Below are positions 45,126 through 53,548 of a stretch of DNA of 64,000 bases, in pieces (positions within the stretch are counted from its first letter, which is position 1; each line of letters opens with the position of its first letter). The notes beneath the pieces are model-generated. The model searched no databases and was not told the origin of the DNA. It saw only the letters and a program-made list of their open reading frames with translations. This DNA is from JADKAV01 sp963818505. Lineage in GTDB: Bacteria; Actinomycetota; Actinomycetes; S36-B12; UBA10799. The translations under genes and the position numbers were made by a program. The stretch spans positions 372,001 through 436,000 of the forward strand of contig CAWFSJ010000001.1 of the NCBI GenBank assembly GCA_963818505.1, read 5' to 3'.

Positions 45126-46260
45126 GGTCTGGGCCACCGCCGATGGGATTCCCGTTGCGGGAAAGGTCGGGCGCGTGGCCGTTCTGGCCGGGCGCTGGGA
45201 GGACGTCGCAGCCACGGACGACGGAGCGGTCTTCTGGACCGAAACCGTCTTGGACCGCCATGATCCTGACCTCGTTGCATCCGTACTGTCGGCCCTGACC
45301 CGTCCTGGACCGCAAGTGGAGCATCCACCGGTCACCGTCATCGAGGGTTCGGGCTGGACCGTTCCGGTCGTCCCTGAGGTGCAGATCAACTCGACCGACT
45401 TCCTGCGCGCCGTCGCCCACGCGGGGCGAACGCTTCCGGAGGCGGTCTTCGACGCACTCGTGGACTTCGTCGACGTCGCTCCCGCTTCTGGCGCGCTGCT
45501 GCTGGAGAACATGCCTCTTGGCGACCTCCCCCCGACGCCGGAAGACCCGCTGCTGGCAGACAAACCCGATCAGGTGTCCGAGTTCACGCTGCTGACGGTG
45601 GGCCGCCTGCTGGGACGGCCCGTGGGCTACTTGCCCGAGCACGGCGGGGACGTGGTGCAGAACATCTCCCCCACCAAACGCAATGCGGATCGCCAGGTTT
45701 CGACGTCCAGCAAGTCGATGCTCGAGTTCCACACCGAAGCTGCATTCCACCCGCACCGTCCGCGCTACTTGCTGCTGCTGTGCCTGCGCGGCGACCCCTC
45801 TGCCGCCACGACCCTGTGCAGCATCTCCGCGGTACTGGACACGTTGACACCGCGCTCGCGCGCGGTCCTGTTCCAGCCACGGTTCACAACCGGCATCGAC
45901 GAGTCGTATGCCGGAGGACGTTCCGAGGCGCGTTCGGTCCAACGCCCGGTGCTCTACGGGGACCCGGAGAACCCGAAGTTGTGGCTCGACGCCGACCTGA
46001 TGAGCGGCATCGACCCGATCGCTCAGGAGGCGCTGGACGAACTGGCCCGCCTGGTCCGCGAGCACGCTACCGGCGTGACGCTCAAGGCCGGGGACCTGCT
46101 GGTGGTCGACAACGACGTCGCCGTGCACGGGCGTACCCCGTTCAAGCCGCGTTTCGATGGCACTGACCGCTGGCTGCAGAGGACGTTCGTCGTGGCCGAT
46201 CACACGGCGGCTGACGGCTCGCGCAACGGCCGGGTCATCACAACGGAATTTATCGCCTAG
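45088..46260 (+). CDS. Clavaminate-synthase-like Fe(II)/2-oxoglutarate dioxygenase
   Basis: Main frame of the interrupted gene (natural junction near 45088-45100; the frame is formally open from 44905 but its first ~60 codons look non-coding). Dioxygenase region from about VIEGSGWTVPVVPEVQINST: metal-binding HxE in SMLEFHTEAAFHPHRPRYLL, and distal His in LLVVDNDVAVHGRTPFKPRF with Arg in RWLQRTFVV for 2-oxoglutarate. The GALLLENMPLGDLPPTP segment is typical of the VioC/AsnO/clavaminate synthase group, which hydroxylate amino acids such as Arg or Asn. If no start is restored upstream, GTG 45175 could give a shortened protein. Followed 60 bp later by a uridine phosphorylase. Confidence 0.8.
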   Translation, partial: FPLAGAFGIECDEVWATADGIPVAGKVGRVAVLAGRWEDVAATDDGAVFWTETVLDRHDPDLVASVLSALTRPGPQVEHPPVTVIEGSGWTVPVVPEVQINSTDFLRAVAHAGRTLPEAVFDALVDFVDVAPASGALLLENMPLGDLPPTPEDPLLADKPDQVSEFTLLTVGRLLGRPVGYLPEHGGDVVQNISPTKRNADRQVSTSSKSMLEFHTEAAFHPHRPRYLLLLCLRGDPSAATTLCSISAVLDTLTPRSRAVLFQPRFTTGIDESYAGGRSEARSVQRPVLYGDPENPKLWLDADLMSGIDPIAQEALDELARLVREHATGVTLKAGDLLVVDNDVAVHGRTPFKPRFDGTDRWLQRTFVVADHTAADGSRNGRVITTEFIA

Positions 46261-46320
46261 CCACGCCGGCCGGGGCGGCCATAGGGTCGGATCACGGCGA
46301 CTGTTTAGAGAGGCGGCCGG

Positions 46321-47214
46321 GTGAAGACCGAGAACATCAATCACGCCTTCTTGGATCCGGTGCTGACCGGTGAACAGGTCGACACCTACTACCACTTCGG
46401 CGTGGCCAGCGACGACCCACTGCTCGACGGGCTGCGTGACGTGAAAGCCGTCATCAAAGCGGGCTCTGGTCACCGGATCCACGAGTTCGCGCAGACCTGG
46501 AGCGCGATGCACGACTCAGCGCCGATCATCGCCTTCCCCAAGGAGGAGCGATTCGTCACGCGCTATTGCCATGGCGTCCTGTTCGCCTCGCACGGGATGG
46601 GCATGCCTAGCGCGAGCATCGCCCTGCAGGAGCTCATGCGGATGGTCTACTTCCTCAAAGCCGGTGACCTAGATGCTCTCGATGACGTCTTCTGGGCCAG
46701 GGTGGGCACCAGCGGTGGCGTCGGCCTCGAAGGGGGCACGATAGTCGCGACAACCGAAGGGGTCATGGCCGACCTTGCGCCCTACCGGGTTCTCAACGGC
46801 GGCATGGGCGAGTACTGGTTCGACAGCACCTACCCGCAGGCGGTGATCGACGAGGTCGTCGCGGTCAATGAGACCCACGGACTCACCGTCGTGTCGGGCA
46901 AGACCGTGGCCGGCAACGAGTTCTTCCTCGAGCAGTTCCGCCTGGATGGCGCTGTCTGCATGGAGACCCCCGAGACCAAGATGGCCTGGCTGGAGTGGAT
47001 CTACGACAACGGGGTGCGCAACATCGAGATGGAGGGCGCCATGATGGCCGGCTACCTCAACCACTGGGGTTTCAGCAAGTTCGCGATGATCTGCACGACC
47101 CTGCTGAATCGGCTCCACGGCGACCAGGTGACCGCAACTGCGGAGGAACTGCACCGGTACAGCGAGGAGTCCGGCCAGGCGATGTTCAACTACCTGAAGG
47201 CCACCATCTCCTGA
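46321..47214 (+). CDS. Uridine phosphorylase-like nucleoside phosphorylase
   Basis: 297 residues from GTG 46321 (GAGAGG upstream). Motifs resemble eukaryotic-type UPP: HGMGMPSASIALQELMRMVY, RVGTSGGVGLEGGTIVATTE and GVRNIEMEGAMMAGY (ribose-binding Glu). It would cleave uridine with phosphate to uracil and ribose 1-phosphate. The family also contains other nucleoside phosphorylases, so the base is not certain. It may be co-transcribed with the dioxygenase; convergent with the hybrid kinase. Confidence 0.87.
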   Translation: MKTENINHAFLDPVLTGEQVDTYYHFGVASDDPLLDGLRDVKAVIKAGSGHRIHEFAQTWSAMHDSAPIIAFPKEERFVTRYCHGVLFASHGMGMPSASIALQELMRMVYFLKAGDLDALDDVFWARVGTSGGVGLEGGTIVATTEGVMADLAPYRVLNGGMGEYWFDSTYPQAVIDEVVAVNETHGLTVVSGKTVAGNEFFLEQFRLDGAVCMETPETKMAWLEWIYDNGVRNIEMEGAMMAGYLNHWGFSKFAMICTTLLNRLHGDQVTATAEELHRYSEESGQAMFNYLKATIS

Positions 47215-47225
47215 GTCTGCAGGAG

Positions 47226-49385
47226 TCAACGCCCCGGTGCGGTGGCCAGGCCTTTTGCCTGCGGCAGCCAGCGTGCCACCACTGCTGCCAGAACCGCCTT
47301 GGCCACGGGTTTGGCCACGAAGTCGTCCATCCCCGCCGACATGCACTCCTGCCGGGTCTGCTCCAGGACATTGGCGGTGAGCGCTATGACCGGAGTACGC
47401 GTGGAACCCTCCATGGCCCGCCACTGGCGAACGGTCTCCAAGCCGTCCATTCCGGGCATGTGAACGTCCATGAACACCAGGTCGAAACGCCGCCGGGTCA
47501 AGGCCTCAAGAGCAGACGGACCGTCGGCCACGACCTCGACGACACACCCGATCCGCTCCAGCATGGCCTTGGCCACCATCTGGTTGACGGCGTTGTCCTC
47601 GACGAGCAGCACCGCGGTGGTGTCTGCTTCGTAGGGCGTCAGGCCGTCCGGGCCGCTGACCATCGATGCCCCGGCCGGCAGACCCAGCGGAATTCGCACC
47701 GTGAACCGTGAACCTTGACCGAGTCGGCTCTGGACGTCGATCCGCCCACCCATGCCGACCACCAGTCGATGACAGATGGCCAGACCCAGTCCCGACCCGC
47801 CGAATCGCCTGGATGTGGACGCGTCGGCTTGGACGAACGAGTCGAAGAGGGTGGGAAGTGCTTCCGGCGCGATGCCGATACCTGTGTCCTCCACGACGAA
47901 ACACAACTCGTAACCCTCGGGCAGGGCGTTGCCACCCACCCGCAACTGAACCCCGCCGGAGGAAGTGAACTTCAAAGCGTTGCCAACCAGGTTTGTCACG
48001 ACCTGACGAAGTCGAGTGGCATCGCCAAGTGCTTCGTGGGCAAGGCCGTCCTCCACGAGTACGTCGAGCCTGACGCCTTTGGCCTGGTACTGGGCACGCA
48101 GCAGGCCCGCGGCGTCTGTCAGTTCCGCGGCAGGAGAGAACGGCAGGGTCTCGAACTCGACCTGTCCGGACTCAAGTCGTGAGAGGTCCAGGACACCGTT
48201 GATGACCGACATGAGTTGATCAGCGGAGTCGTGGGCCACGTCGATGTAGCGATTCTGCTCATCTGTCGGGTCGCAGTCACGCAGCAGCTCAAGCATGCCC
48301 GTCACACCGTTGAGCGGTGTGCGGATCTCATGGCTCATCGTTGCCAAGAACTCGCTCTTCGCCCTGCTTGCTGCCTCAGCGCGTTCCCGGGCCTCATAAG
48401 CCGCCGTCACATCCACATGGATCCCGACCATCCGTGTTGCGCGCCCTTCGGCGTCGCGCAGAACCGTCCCACGCGACATGACCCACACGTAGTGGCCGTC
48501 AGCATGGCGCAGACGGTGGGTGTTCTCGTAGTGATGTCCCGGTTCGCGCAACGTCGACTCCACCCGGGCGATGGAGGCCTTGCGGTCCTCCGGGTGGATA
48601 CGTGTCTCCCACTCCCGGAGCTCGTCGCCGATCTGGTCGCTCTCGTAGCCGAGCATCTGCTTCCATCGTTGTGAGTAGTACACCCGCGCCGTGTCGACGT
48701 GCCAATCCCAGAGCCCAGCCGCACTGCCGTCGAGCGCCAACTTAAGGCGCTTCTTCTCGACCTCGAGCTGCTGGACCTGCTGGGCGATACGCGCACTGTG
48801 CCAGCGCGCCTGGATGAGCGAACCGATCTGATGAGCCATCAGGGACAAGGGGCCGACCTGTTCGCGCTCGATGCGAGGGAAGAACCGGCTGCCTGTCTCA
48901 CGCACCCCCACGACCAGTAGTGCGATCTCTGTGCCGTCCGATCCGCTGCAGACGGTGGCCGCCAGCTGACTGAAGCCGGGGCCCACCAGGTTGCGTGCCT
49001 CGGCGCTGGCCCACAACGATGCCCGCCGGCGATCGGCGCCCACCCCTGCCCGCAATGCGTGCGTGGAGCGCAGGTCGAACATCTTCGGGTCCGCGCCGTG
49101 GCATACGACAACCTGGCCGACGGCACGTTGGGGCCAGTCGACGGCGATGAGGGCAGCTACCTCCACCTCGAAGATCTGACACACCGCCTCGACACTGAGG
49201 CGCGCGAGGTCCGTCTGGTCGTCGGTGGCCATGGCCGCGGCGTAGAACTCGTGCATCTGCTCGAAGCGCGACACCTCGCGATCCAGCCGATCACGTGTCG
49301 CGATCAACTCCTGTTGTTGCTTGGCCAGTCGGGCGACCTGCTGCTGCAGTCCGGCTTCAGGCTCGGGCTCGGGCTTGGGTATCAC
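47226..49385 (-). CDS. Hybrid sensor histidine kinase (GAF-PAS-HisKA-HATPase-REC)
   Basis: 719 residues from GTG 49385, immediately after the FIST gene stop. Order: N-terminal coiled coil (about 8-45), GAF-like domain (about 55-200), PAS with WKQMLGYESDQIGDEL (about 225-340), HisKA FLATMSHEIRTPLNGVTGML, HATPase_c (NALKFTSSG, DTGIGIAPEAL, GSGLGLAICHRLV) and C-terminal receiver VLLVEDNAVNQ, FDLVFMDVHMPGMDG, DDFVAKPV. No membrane helix, so it is cytosolic. The FIST protein encoded just upstream is probably its sensory input partner. The output protein is not encoded nearby. Confidence 0.93.
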   Translation of the reverse strand: MIPKPEPEPEAGLQQQVARLAKQQQELIATRDRLDREVSRFEQMHEFYAAAMATDDQTDLARLSVEAVCQIFEVEVAALIAVDWPQRAVGQVVVCHGADPKMFDLRSTHALRAGVGADRRRASLWASAEARNLVGPGFSQLAATVCSGSDGTEIALLVVGVRETGSRFFPRIEREQVGPLSLMAHQIGSLIQARWHSARIAQQVQQLEVEKKRLKLALDGSAAGLWDWHVDTARVYYSQRWKQMLGYESDQIGDELREWETRIHPEDRKASIARVESTLREPGHHYENTHRLRHADGHYVWVMSRGTVLRDAEGRATRMVGIHVDVTAAYEARERAEAASRAKSEFLATMSHEIRTPLNGVTGMLELLRDCDPTDEQNRYIDVAHDSADQLMSVINGVLDLSRLESGQVEFETLPFSPAAELTDAAGLLRAQYQAKGVRLDVLVEDGLAHEALGDATRLRQVVTNLVGNALKFTSSGGVQLRVGGNALPEGYELCFVVEDTGIGIAPEALPTLFDSFVQADASTSRRFGGSGLGLAICHRLVVGMGGRIDVQSRLGQGSRFTVRIPLGLPAGASMVSGPDGLTPYEADTTAVLLVEDNAVNQMVAKAMLERIGCVVEVVADGPSALEALTRRRFDLVFMDVHMPGMDGLETVRQWRAMEGSTRTPVIALTANVLEQTRQECMSAGMDDFVAKPVAKAVLAAVVARWLPQAKGLATAPGR

Positions 49386-50573
49386 TCAGCGCACCAGCGC
49401 GTAGATGGCGGTCGTGTAGTTGTGGTAGGCATTCTCCCCGCCCAAACGCGCGAACTCCCCGAACCCGTACATGCCCAGCCAGGGGGGCACGAGCCCGTCG
49501 GTGGTCAGCGGATACTGCATGCGACCGACCAGTTCCTCCTTCATGACCCTGTTGAAGAGGAACCGGCCCCGCGCCAAGCAGTCCGCGTGGATCACCGCCA
49601 CGACCTCGCCGTCGCCGATCCGTTCGGTCATCTGGACCATCATGCGGTCCATGTCGTTGAAGATGCGCTCCTCGTCGCGCACCGTGAGCCACAGTTGTGT
49701 GCCTTCGGGACACGAGGTCGGGTAGTGCATGGTCCCGTCGGGGTCGAACTTCGTGATCACCCGCAGGATGTGATCGTTGCCGTACTCCAATGCCAGGTCT
49801 TCGGGCAGTTGTTCTGCCAGCGCGCCGATCGGGATCGTGTCCCCGCAGGTAGCGTCCGGGGACAGCGCCAGTCGCCGGGTGTACTGTTCCCAGGCGGGCT
49901 TGCCGTCGAGCTCGACGATCTGATTGCCCTTGGACAGGGTCACCGTCATCGGCTCACCCACCGCAACGAAGCCGTGGGTGGCCTGAGTCACCGTGCGCAA
50001 TGTCGGATCAGCGAATCCGACGGCCCACGCACCATGTTCCATGACCACGCCATCGGCCATCTGAAAGCTTGTGATGCCCTTCATGTTGTCCGACGAGGTC
50101 GCCCCGACCACAGTGACATCTGCACCCAGGACGTCTTCGATCCCGCTGATGACCTGATCGTTGGCGATGTCGATACCGGAACCCAGGAAGAGGACCACGT
50201 TGATGCCGGGGTTGGTCTCGCGAAGGGAGCTGGCCAACTGCTGCCCGCACTCGCGACTGTTGTCGCCATGGATCCCGTCGAGTGAGGCCACAGCCAGTTC
50301 CGAGGCGCCTCGCACAGTCATGAGCGCGACGTCGTGCATGGACTCGCTGACGCCTTCGCTGCCCACTACTCCGCAACAGGACGAACCCACCACGGTCGCG
50401 TTCGGTGCCAACAGTGCTGCCTGGTCGATCAGCGCCTGATGGTCGTGACCCATCGATGCGAAGATGATCACGAGGTCGCAGTCGGTGTCGGTGCCCAGCG
50501 CCGCCTGCATACATTCGGTCACGGCTGCCGATGAGTTGACCATCCGTACGCTCGCCGACGCGAAATCCAACAT
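49386..50573 (-). CDS. FIST N/C-domain sensory protein
   Basis: 395 residues from ATG 50573 (AGGGAAGG 8 nt upstream). FIST_N: LVIIFASMGHDHQALID, ATVVGSSCCGVVGSEGV; FIST_C: IGALAEQLPEDLALEYGNDH and CLARGRFLFNRVMKEELVGR. FIST domains are predicted small-ligand sensors, often of amino acids, usually near PAS or cyclic-di-GMP genes. The hybrid kinase starts directly after its stop, so they are co-translated and likely one pathway. Cytosolic. Confidence 0.93.
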   Translation of the reverse strand: MLDFASASVRMVNSSAAVTECMQAALGTDTDCDLVIIFASMGHDHQALIDQAALLAPNATVVGSSCCGVVGSEGVSESMHDVALMTVRGASELAVASLDGIHGDNSRECGQQLASSLRETNPGINVVLFLGSGIDIANDQVISGIEDVLGADVTVVGATSSDNMKGITSFQMADGVVMEHGAWAVGFADPTLRTVTQATHGFVAVGEPMTVTLSKGNQIVELDGKPAWEQYTRRLALSPDATCGDTIPIGALAEQLPEDLALEYGNDHILRVITKFDPDGTMHYPTSCPEGTQLWLTVRDEERIFNDMDRMMVQMTERIGDGEVVAVIHADCLARGRFLFNRVMKEELVGRMQYPLTTDGLVPPWLGMYGFGEFARLGGENAYHNYTTAIYALVR

Positions 50574-50646
50574 GAGAACCGCCTTCCCTGAGGACAACGC
50601 TCCCGCGGGCGGTTCAGGCCAACTTCAACGAACCCTCAAGAAACCC

Positions 50647-50802
50647 TCAAGATGAGCCGCCGCCGCAGCACACCGTCCAGCCGGAGTTGCACAAACGCTC
50701 GAACTCCTCGCGTCGACGCTGTTCGCCACGAGTGGGCAGGGGTTGTTCCTTATCAGCATCAGCCGCGACGCTAGGAGCCGTCGATGCGCCGGCCTCGGTC
50801 AT
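50647..50802 (-). CDS. 51-residue protein with CC-GGG tail
   Basis: An ATG at 50802 overlaps the stop of the DUF1232 gene (ATGA, 50799-50802) and reads 51 codons to TGA at 50647-50649. The protein begins MTEAGASTAPSVAADADKEQ, has a charged helix (RGEQRRREEFERLCNSG) and ends WTVCCGGGSS. Three Cys within the last 15 residues suggest metal binding, lipid or disulfide chemistry, or a modified peptide. No family recognised. Codon-level translational coupling is the main support. Confidence 0.6.
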   Translation of the reverse strand: MTEAGASTAPSVAADADKEQPLPTRGEQRRREEFERLCNSGWTVCCGGGSS

Positions 50803-51002
50803 TGGCTCTGGCTGTGAACCGGAACCGCCTGCTGGCGTCCGGCAGCCCGCATGACGGTGGCTGCGATCAGACCCAGGATGGCGGCATCATCTGCGATGCC
50901 CAATGGTCCGGCGATGATTTCAGGAATGAAGTCGAACGGGGAGATGACGTACAGCAGGCCGAGGATGATCATGCTGACTTCGGTCTTCGAAAGACGGTTC
51001 AT
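50799..51002 (-). CDS. DUF1232 (YkvA-type) small membrane protein
   Basis: 67 residues. The family motif is GLLYVISPFDFIPEII...GIADDAAILGLIAATVM: one or two membrane helices with the PFDFIPE/DDA signature. Function unknown in the family. Starts at ATG 51002 within an AT-rich stretch (about 51003-51058, GAGAATATAAAC) that likely carries the promoter. It overlaps the 51-residue gene by 4 bp. Confidence 0.85.
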   Translation of the reverse strand: MNRLSKTEVSMIILGLLYVISPFDFIPEIIAGPLGIADDAAILGLIAATVMRAAGRQQAVPVHSQSQ

Positions 51003-51058
51003 GTTTATATTCTCGGTGAAGAACAACGTTCTGACAAGACAATTGGCAAACGGGGATT

Positions 51059-51790
51059 CTATTTGACCAATTCGCAGAATCCATAATGGTTGCCCCGGTC
51101 CCAAGCCGCGGCACCGGGGACGTACCAGGTGCGCAGGGTCCAGCCCTTCTTGGACAACTTCTGGCAGGCCTTCTGGGTCTTCGAAAGCATCTTCGTGGTC
51201 CCCACATAACGCCCGGACGAGATCCACACCTGATTGGTAAGACGCACCGCATCAGGTTTTCCGCACTTCATCCCTCGCCAACCCAGCGGGTTCAGGCACA
51301 CGTACGGCTTCAACCCGAGGCCTTTGACCGAACCAGTGCGGATCGCAGGCGCGGTCAACTTCTGGTTGCGGCTCTGCCCTAGGCACGCGGCCCACCGCTC
51401 TGAGGCGTTCCACTGATCCAGTGAGGGCAACTGCACGTTGAGCCGCGCAGAACGAGGTAGCACGTAGCTGGCCTTGGGGTACTTCGGTTTGGTCTTGCTC
51501 CAGACATAGTTCACCGAGACCGATTGGCACGTTTGGAAAGCCCATGCCTTGACCGAATCGGCGGAGTAACCCGCGGCGGCCACCTCGGCGGGGATGGTCA
51601 CCACGCCCAGAACCTCCCCGTTGTGCGCCACGGCGCAGTCACCAGGGGCAGCAGTGAAGCTGTCCTGCACCCACTGATCGGCCGAGTACGTGAAGCATGT
51701 GCTCACCGGGGGCGGGGCTGCCTGTGCCACACCAGCCACTGCGGGCAGGCAGACGGCCGTCGTCATCGCGGCTATCAACGTCCTGTTCAC
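51059..51790 (-). CDS. Secreted septum-formation-like protein
   Basis: 243 residues. Signal peptide MNRTLIAAMTTAVCLPAVAG ending at AQA. The mature part has Cys residues (STCFTYS, GDCAVAHNGEVLGVV, FQTCQSV, ACLGQ, VCLNP, MKCGK, KACQK, FCELVK) and the W..GDC...H..EV.GVV pattern of the actinobacterial 'septum formation' (DUF) family. Exported, probably disulfide-rich. The ATG overlaps the glycoside-hydrolase-like gene stop (51787-51790). Confidence 0.75.
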   Translation of the reverse strand: MNRTLIAAMTTAVCLPAVAGVAQAAPPPVSTCFTYSADQWVQDSFTAAPGDCAVAHNGEVLGVVTIPAEVAAAGYSADSVKAWAFQTCQSVSVNYVWSKTKPKYPKASYVLPRSARLNVQLPSLDQWNASERWAACLGQSRNQKLTAPAIRTGSVKGLGLKPYVCLNPLGWRGMKCGKPDAVRLTNQVWISSGRYVGTTKMLSKTQKACQKLSKKGWTLRTWYVPGAAAWDRGNHYGFCELVK

Positions 51791-52626
51791 TGGTTCTCCT
51801 CCGACATCCAGACGAAAAGGCGGTCGCGCGTGGCGGGGGTGCGCGCCTGGGGGCAGAGAAGGTCATGATCGCGCTTGGTGTCCCACCATTGGGCCACGAG
51901 GATGTTGCCACCCTGCACCGAACTCACACGGCACATCCGCCGAGCATCTGAGTAGTCGGTCTGGGACCACGGATGCCCGCCGGCCGTGCGCCACTCGGGC
52001 AGGCCGTAACGGGCGGAGCCGATGATGTCTCGCCAGGGACCCGGTGAGGTGTAGAAGCCGACGTCAAGACCGGCGTCGTTGTAGCCGCGCAGGACACCAT
52101 CGAGGACCGCCTTGTTGCGCTTCGGTTTCGAGGTCCAGGGCGCCACGGGATAAGGCTCGACATCGACCCAGATGAAGGTATTGGTGAGACCGACTCGTTG
52201 CATGGTCGCCATGTTGAAAGCGGCCTGCGCGTATCCGGTGTTCCGCAGTCGGTTCGCTCCCGATGTCGGCGACCAGGGCCCGTCCGCGCCGAATTCCTTG
52301 ATCTGTTTGGCCTTGGGGAAGGTGGTCATGGCGTAGGTGCCCACCCACATTCCGCGCTGCTTGGCCCAATTGACCTGGCGCACGATGCAGGGGTTGGGGT
52401 AGAAGCCGGGGCCGTTGGTGAGCCCCAGGATCACGAATTTGGCATCGGCCTTCGGCATGGGCAGGCCTTTGGTCCGCCGCGACGGGATACCCATCCCTTT
52501 CGGACAGTTCGGCCAGGAGGCATCAGCACCCTTTACGGGGATTCCATCGGGGTCCGCCGCAGTGACGGGGGTCGCCGGACCGGCCAGCGTCCCGAGCAGG
52601 ACAACCACGGTCAACAACCATTTCAC
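51787..52626 (-). CDS. Secreted DUF1906/GH25-like protein
   Basis: 279 residues from GTG 52626 (GGAGG about 9 nt upstream). Signal peptide VKWLLTVVVLLGTLAGPATP. The mature region, with KFVILGLTNG, WVGTYAMTTFPKAKQI, FIWVDVEPYPVAPW and GFYTSPGPWRDIIG, follows the TIM-barrel pattern of DUF1906 and GH25-like proteins that act on or bind cell-wall glycans; the acidic pair in VDVEP suits a catalytic or binding site. Divergent from the ROK kinase. Confidence 0.78.
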   Translation of the reverse strand: MKWLLTVVVLLGTLAGPATPVTAADPDGIPVKGADASWPNCPKGMGIPSRRTKGLPMPKADAKFVILGLTNGPGFYPNPCIVRQVNWAKQRGMWVGTYAMTTFPKAKQIKEFGADGPWSPTSGANRLRNTGYAQAAFNMATMQRVGLTNTFIWVDVEPYPVAPWTSKPKRNKAVLDGVLRGYNDAGLDVGFYTSPGPWRDIIGSARYGLPEWRTAGGHPWSQTDYSDARRMCRVSSVQGGNILVAQWWDTKRDHDLLCPQARTPATRDRLFVWMSEENQ

Positions 52627-52705
52627 GATCTCTACCTCCGGCAATGCCTCTCCAGAAGGGTACTCCAACGCCCGCTTGCGGTCGGTCGGCACTACTGTGG
52701 GGCCC

Positions 52706-53548
52706 ATGTTCGCCGGTATCGAGACCGGAGGCACGAAGACCGTCTGCGCTGTCGGTAGCCCTGATGCGATCGTGGCTCGTACCCAATTGCCGACCGGCTC
52801 CGACCCTCAACTGCTGATCCAGGCGTGTGCCGAATTCATAAGCCGATACCCGGTTGACGTGGTCGGCCTGGGGTCCTTCGGTCCATTCGACACAGACCCT
52901 GCCTCCCCCACGTTCGGCCATGTCACTACGACGCCGAAACCTGGCTGGGCGGGCGCCGACGTCGTCGGCCTGTTGCAGCGACTGTTACCTGGCGTGCCGA
53001 TCGCAATCACGTTGGATGTGTCTGCGGCCGCACTGGGCGAGTCGCACTACGGGGCCGGCCGGGGTGTCTCGTCCATGGTGTACCTCACCATCGGGACCGG
53101 AATCGGCGCCGGCGTCGTGGTTGATGGCAGGTTGGCCGCGGGCACCCGCCATCCGGAGGCGGGCCACATGCTGGTTCCCACCTCTGGTTTCGCCGGGGTG
53201 TGCCCCTACCACGGCGACTGCCTCGAGGGCCTGGCCAGTGGGCCGGCCCTGGCCGCAAGGACCGGTCGACCTGCCCAAGAGTTGCCCGACGATCACCCGG
53301 TCTGGCCGCAGCACGCGGCACTGGTGGCACGAGGTCTACACAACCTCGCGCTGACGTACAGGCCGCAGCGTGTTGTCCTGGGCGGCGGAGTGGGTAGCCG
53401 TGATGTCCTGCACCGTCTGGTGCCCCCGCTGCTGCGCGAATCCCTCAAGGGGTACATCCCGGTGCCTGATCTGATGCCGCCCGCTCTCAGAAGCGACGCC
53501 GGCGTCATCGGCGCGCTGTGCCTGGCGCGCGATCACAGCCAGGGCTGA
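52706..53548 (+). CDS. ROK-family sugar kinase (fructokinase-like)
   Basis: 280 residues from a leaderless ATG (TACTGT 7 nt upstream). Phosphate-binding motif GIETGGTKTVCAVG, the ROK signature region VYLTIGTGIGAGVVVDGR and zinc-type residues GHMLV...CPYHGDCLEGLASGPAL (His plus Cys motif). Members of this sub-group phosphorylate fructose or related hexoses with ATP. Its 3' end overlaps the zwf 3' end by 16 bp (convergent). Confidence 0.9.
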   Translation: MFAGIETGGTKTVCAVGSPDAIVARTQLPTGSDPQLLIQACAEFISRYPVDVVGLGSFGPFDTDPASPTFGHVTTTPKPGWAGADVVGLLQRLLPGVPIAITLDVSAAALGESHYGAGRGVSSMVYLTIGTGIGAGVVVDGRLAAGTRHPEAGHMLVPTSGFAGVCPYHGDCLEGLASGPALAARTGRPAQELPDDHPVWPQHAALVARGLHNLALTYRPQRVVLGGGVGSRDVLHRLVPPLLRESLKGYIPVPDLMPPALRSDAGVIGALCLARDHSQG

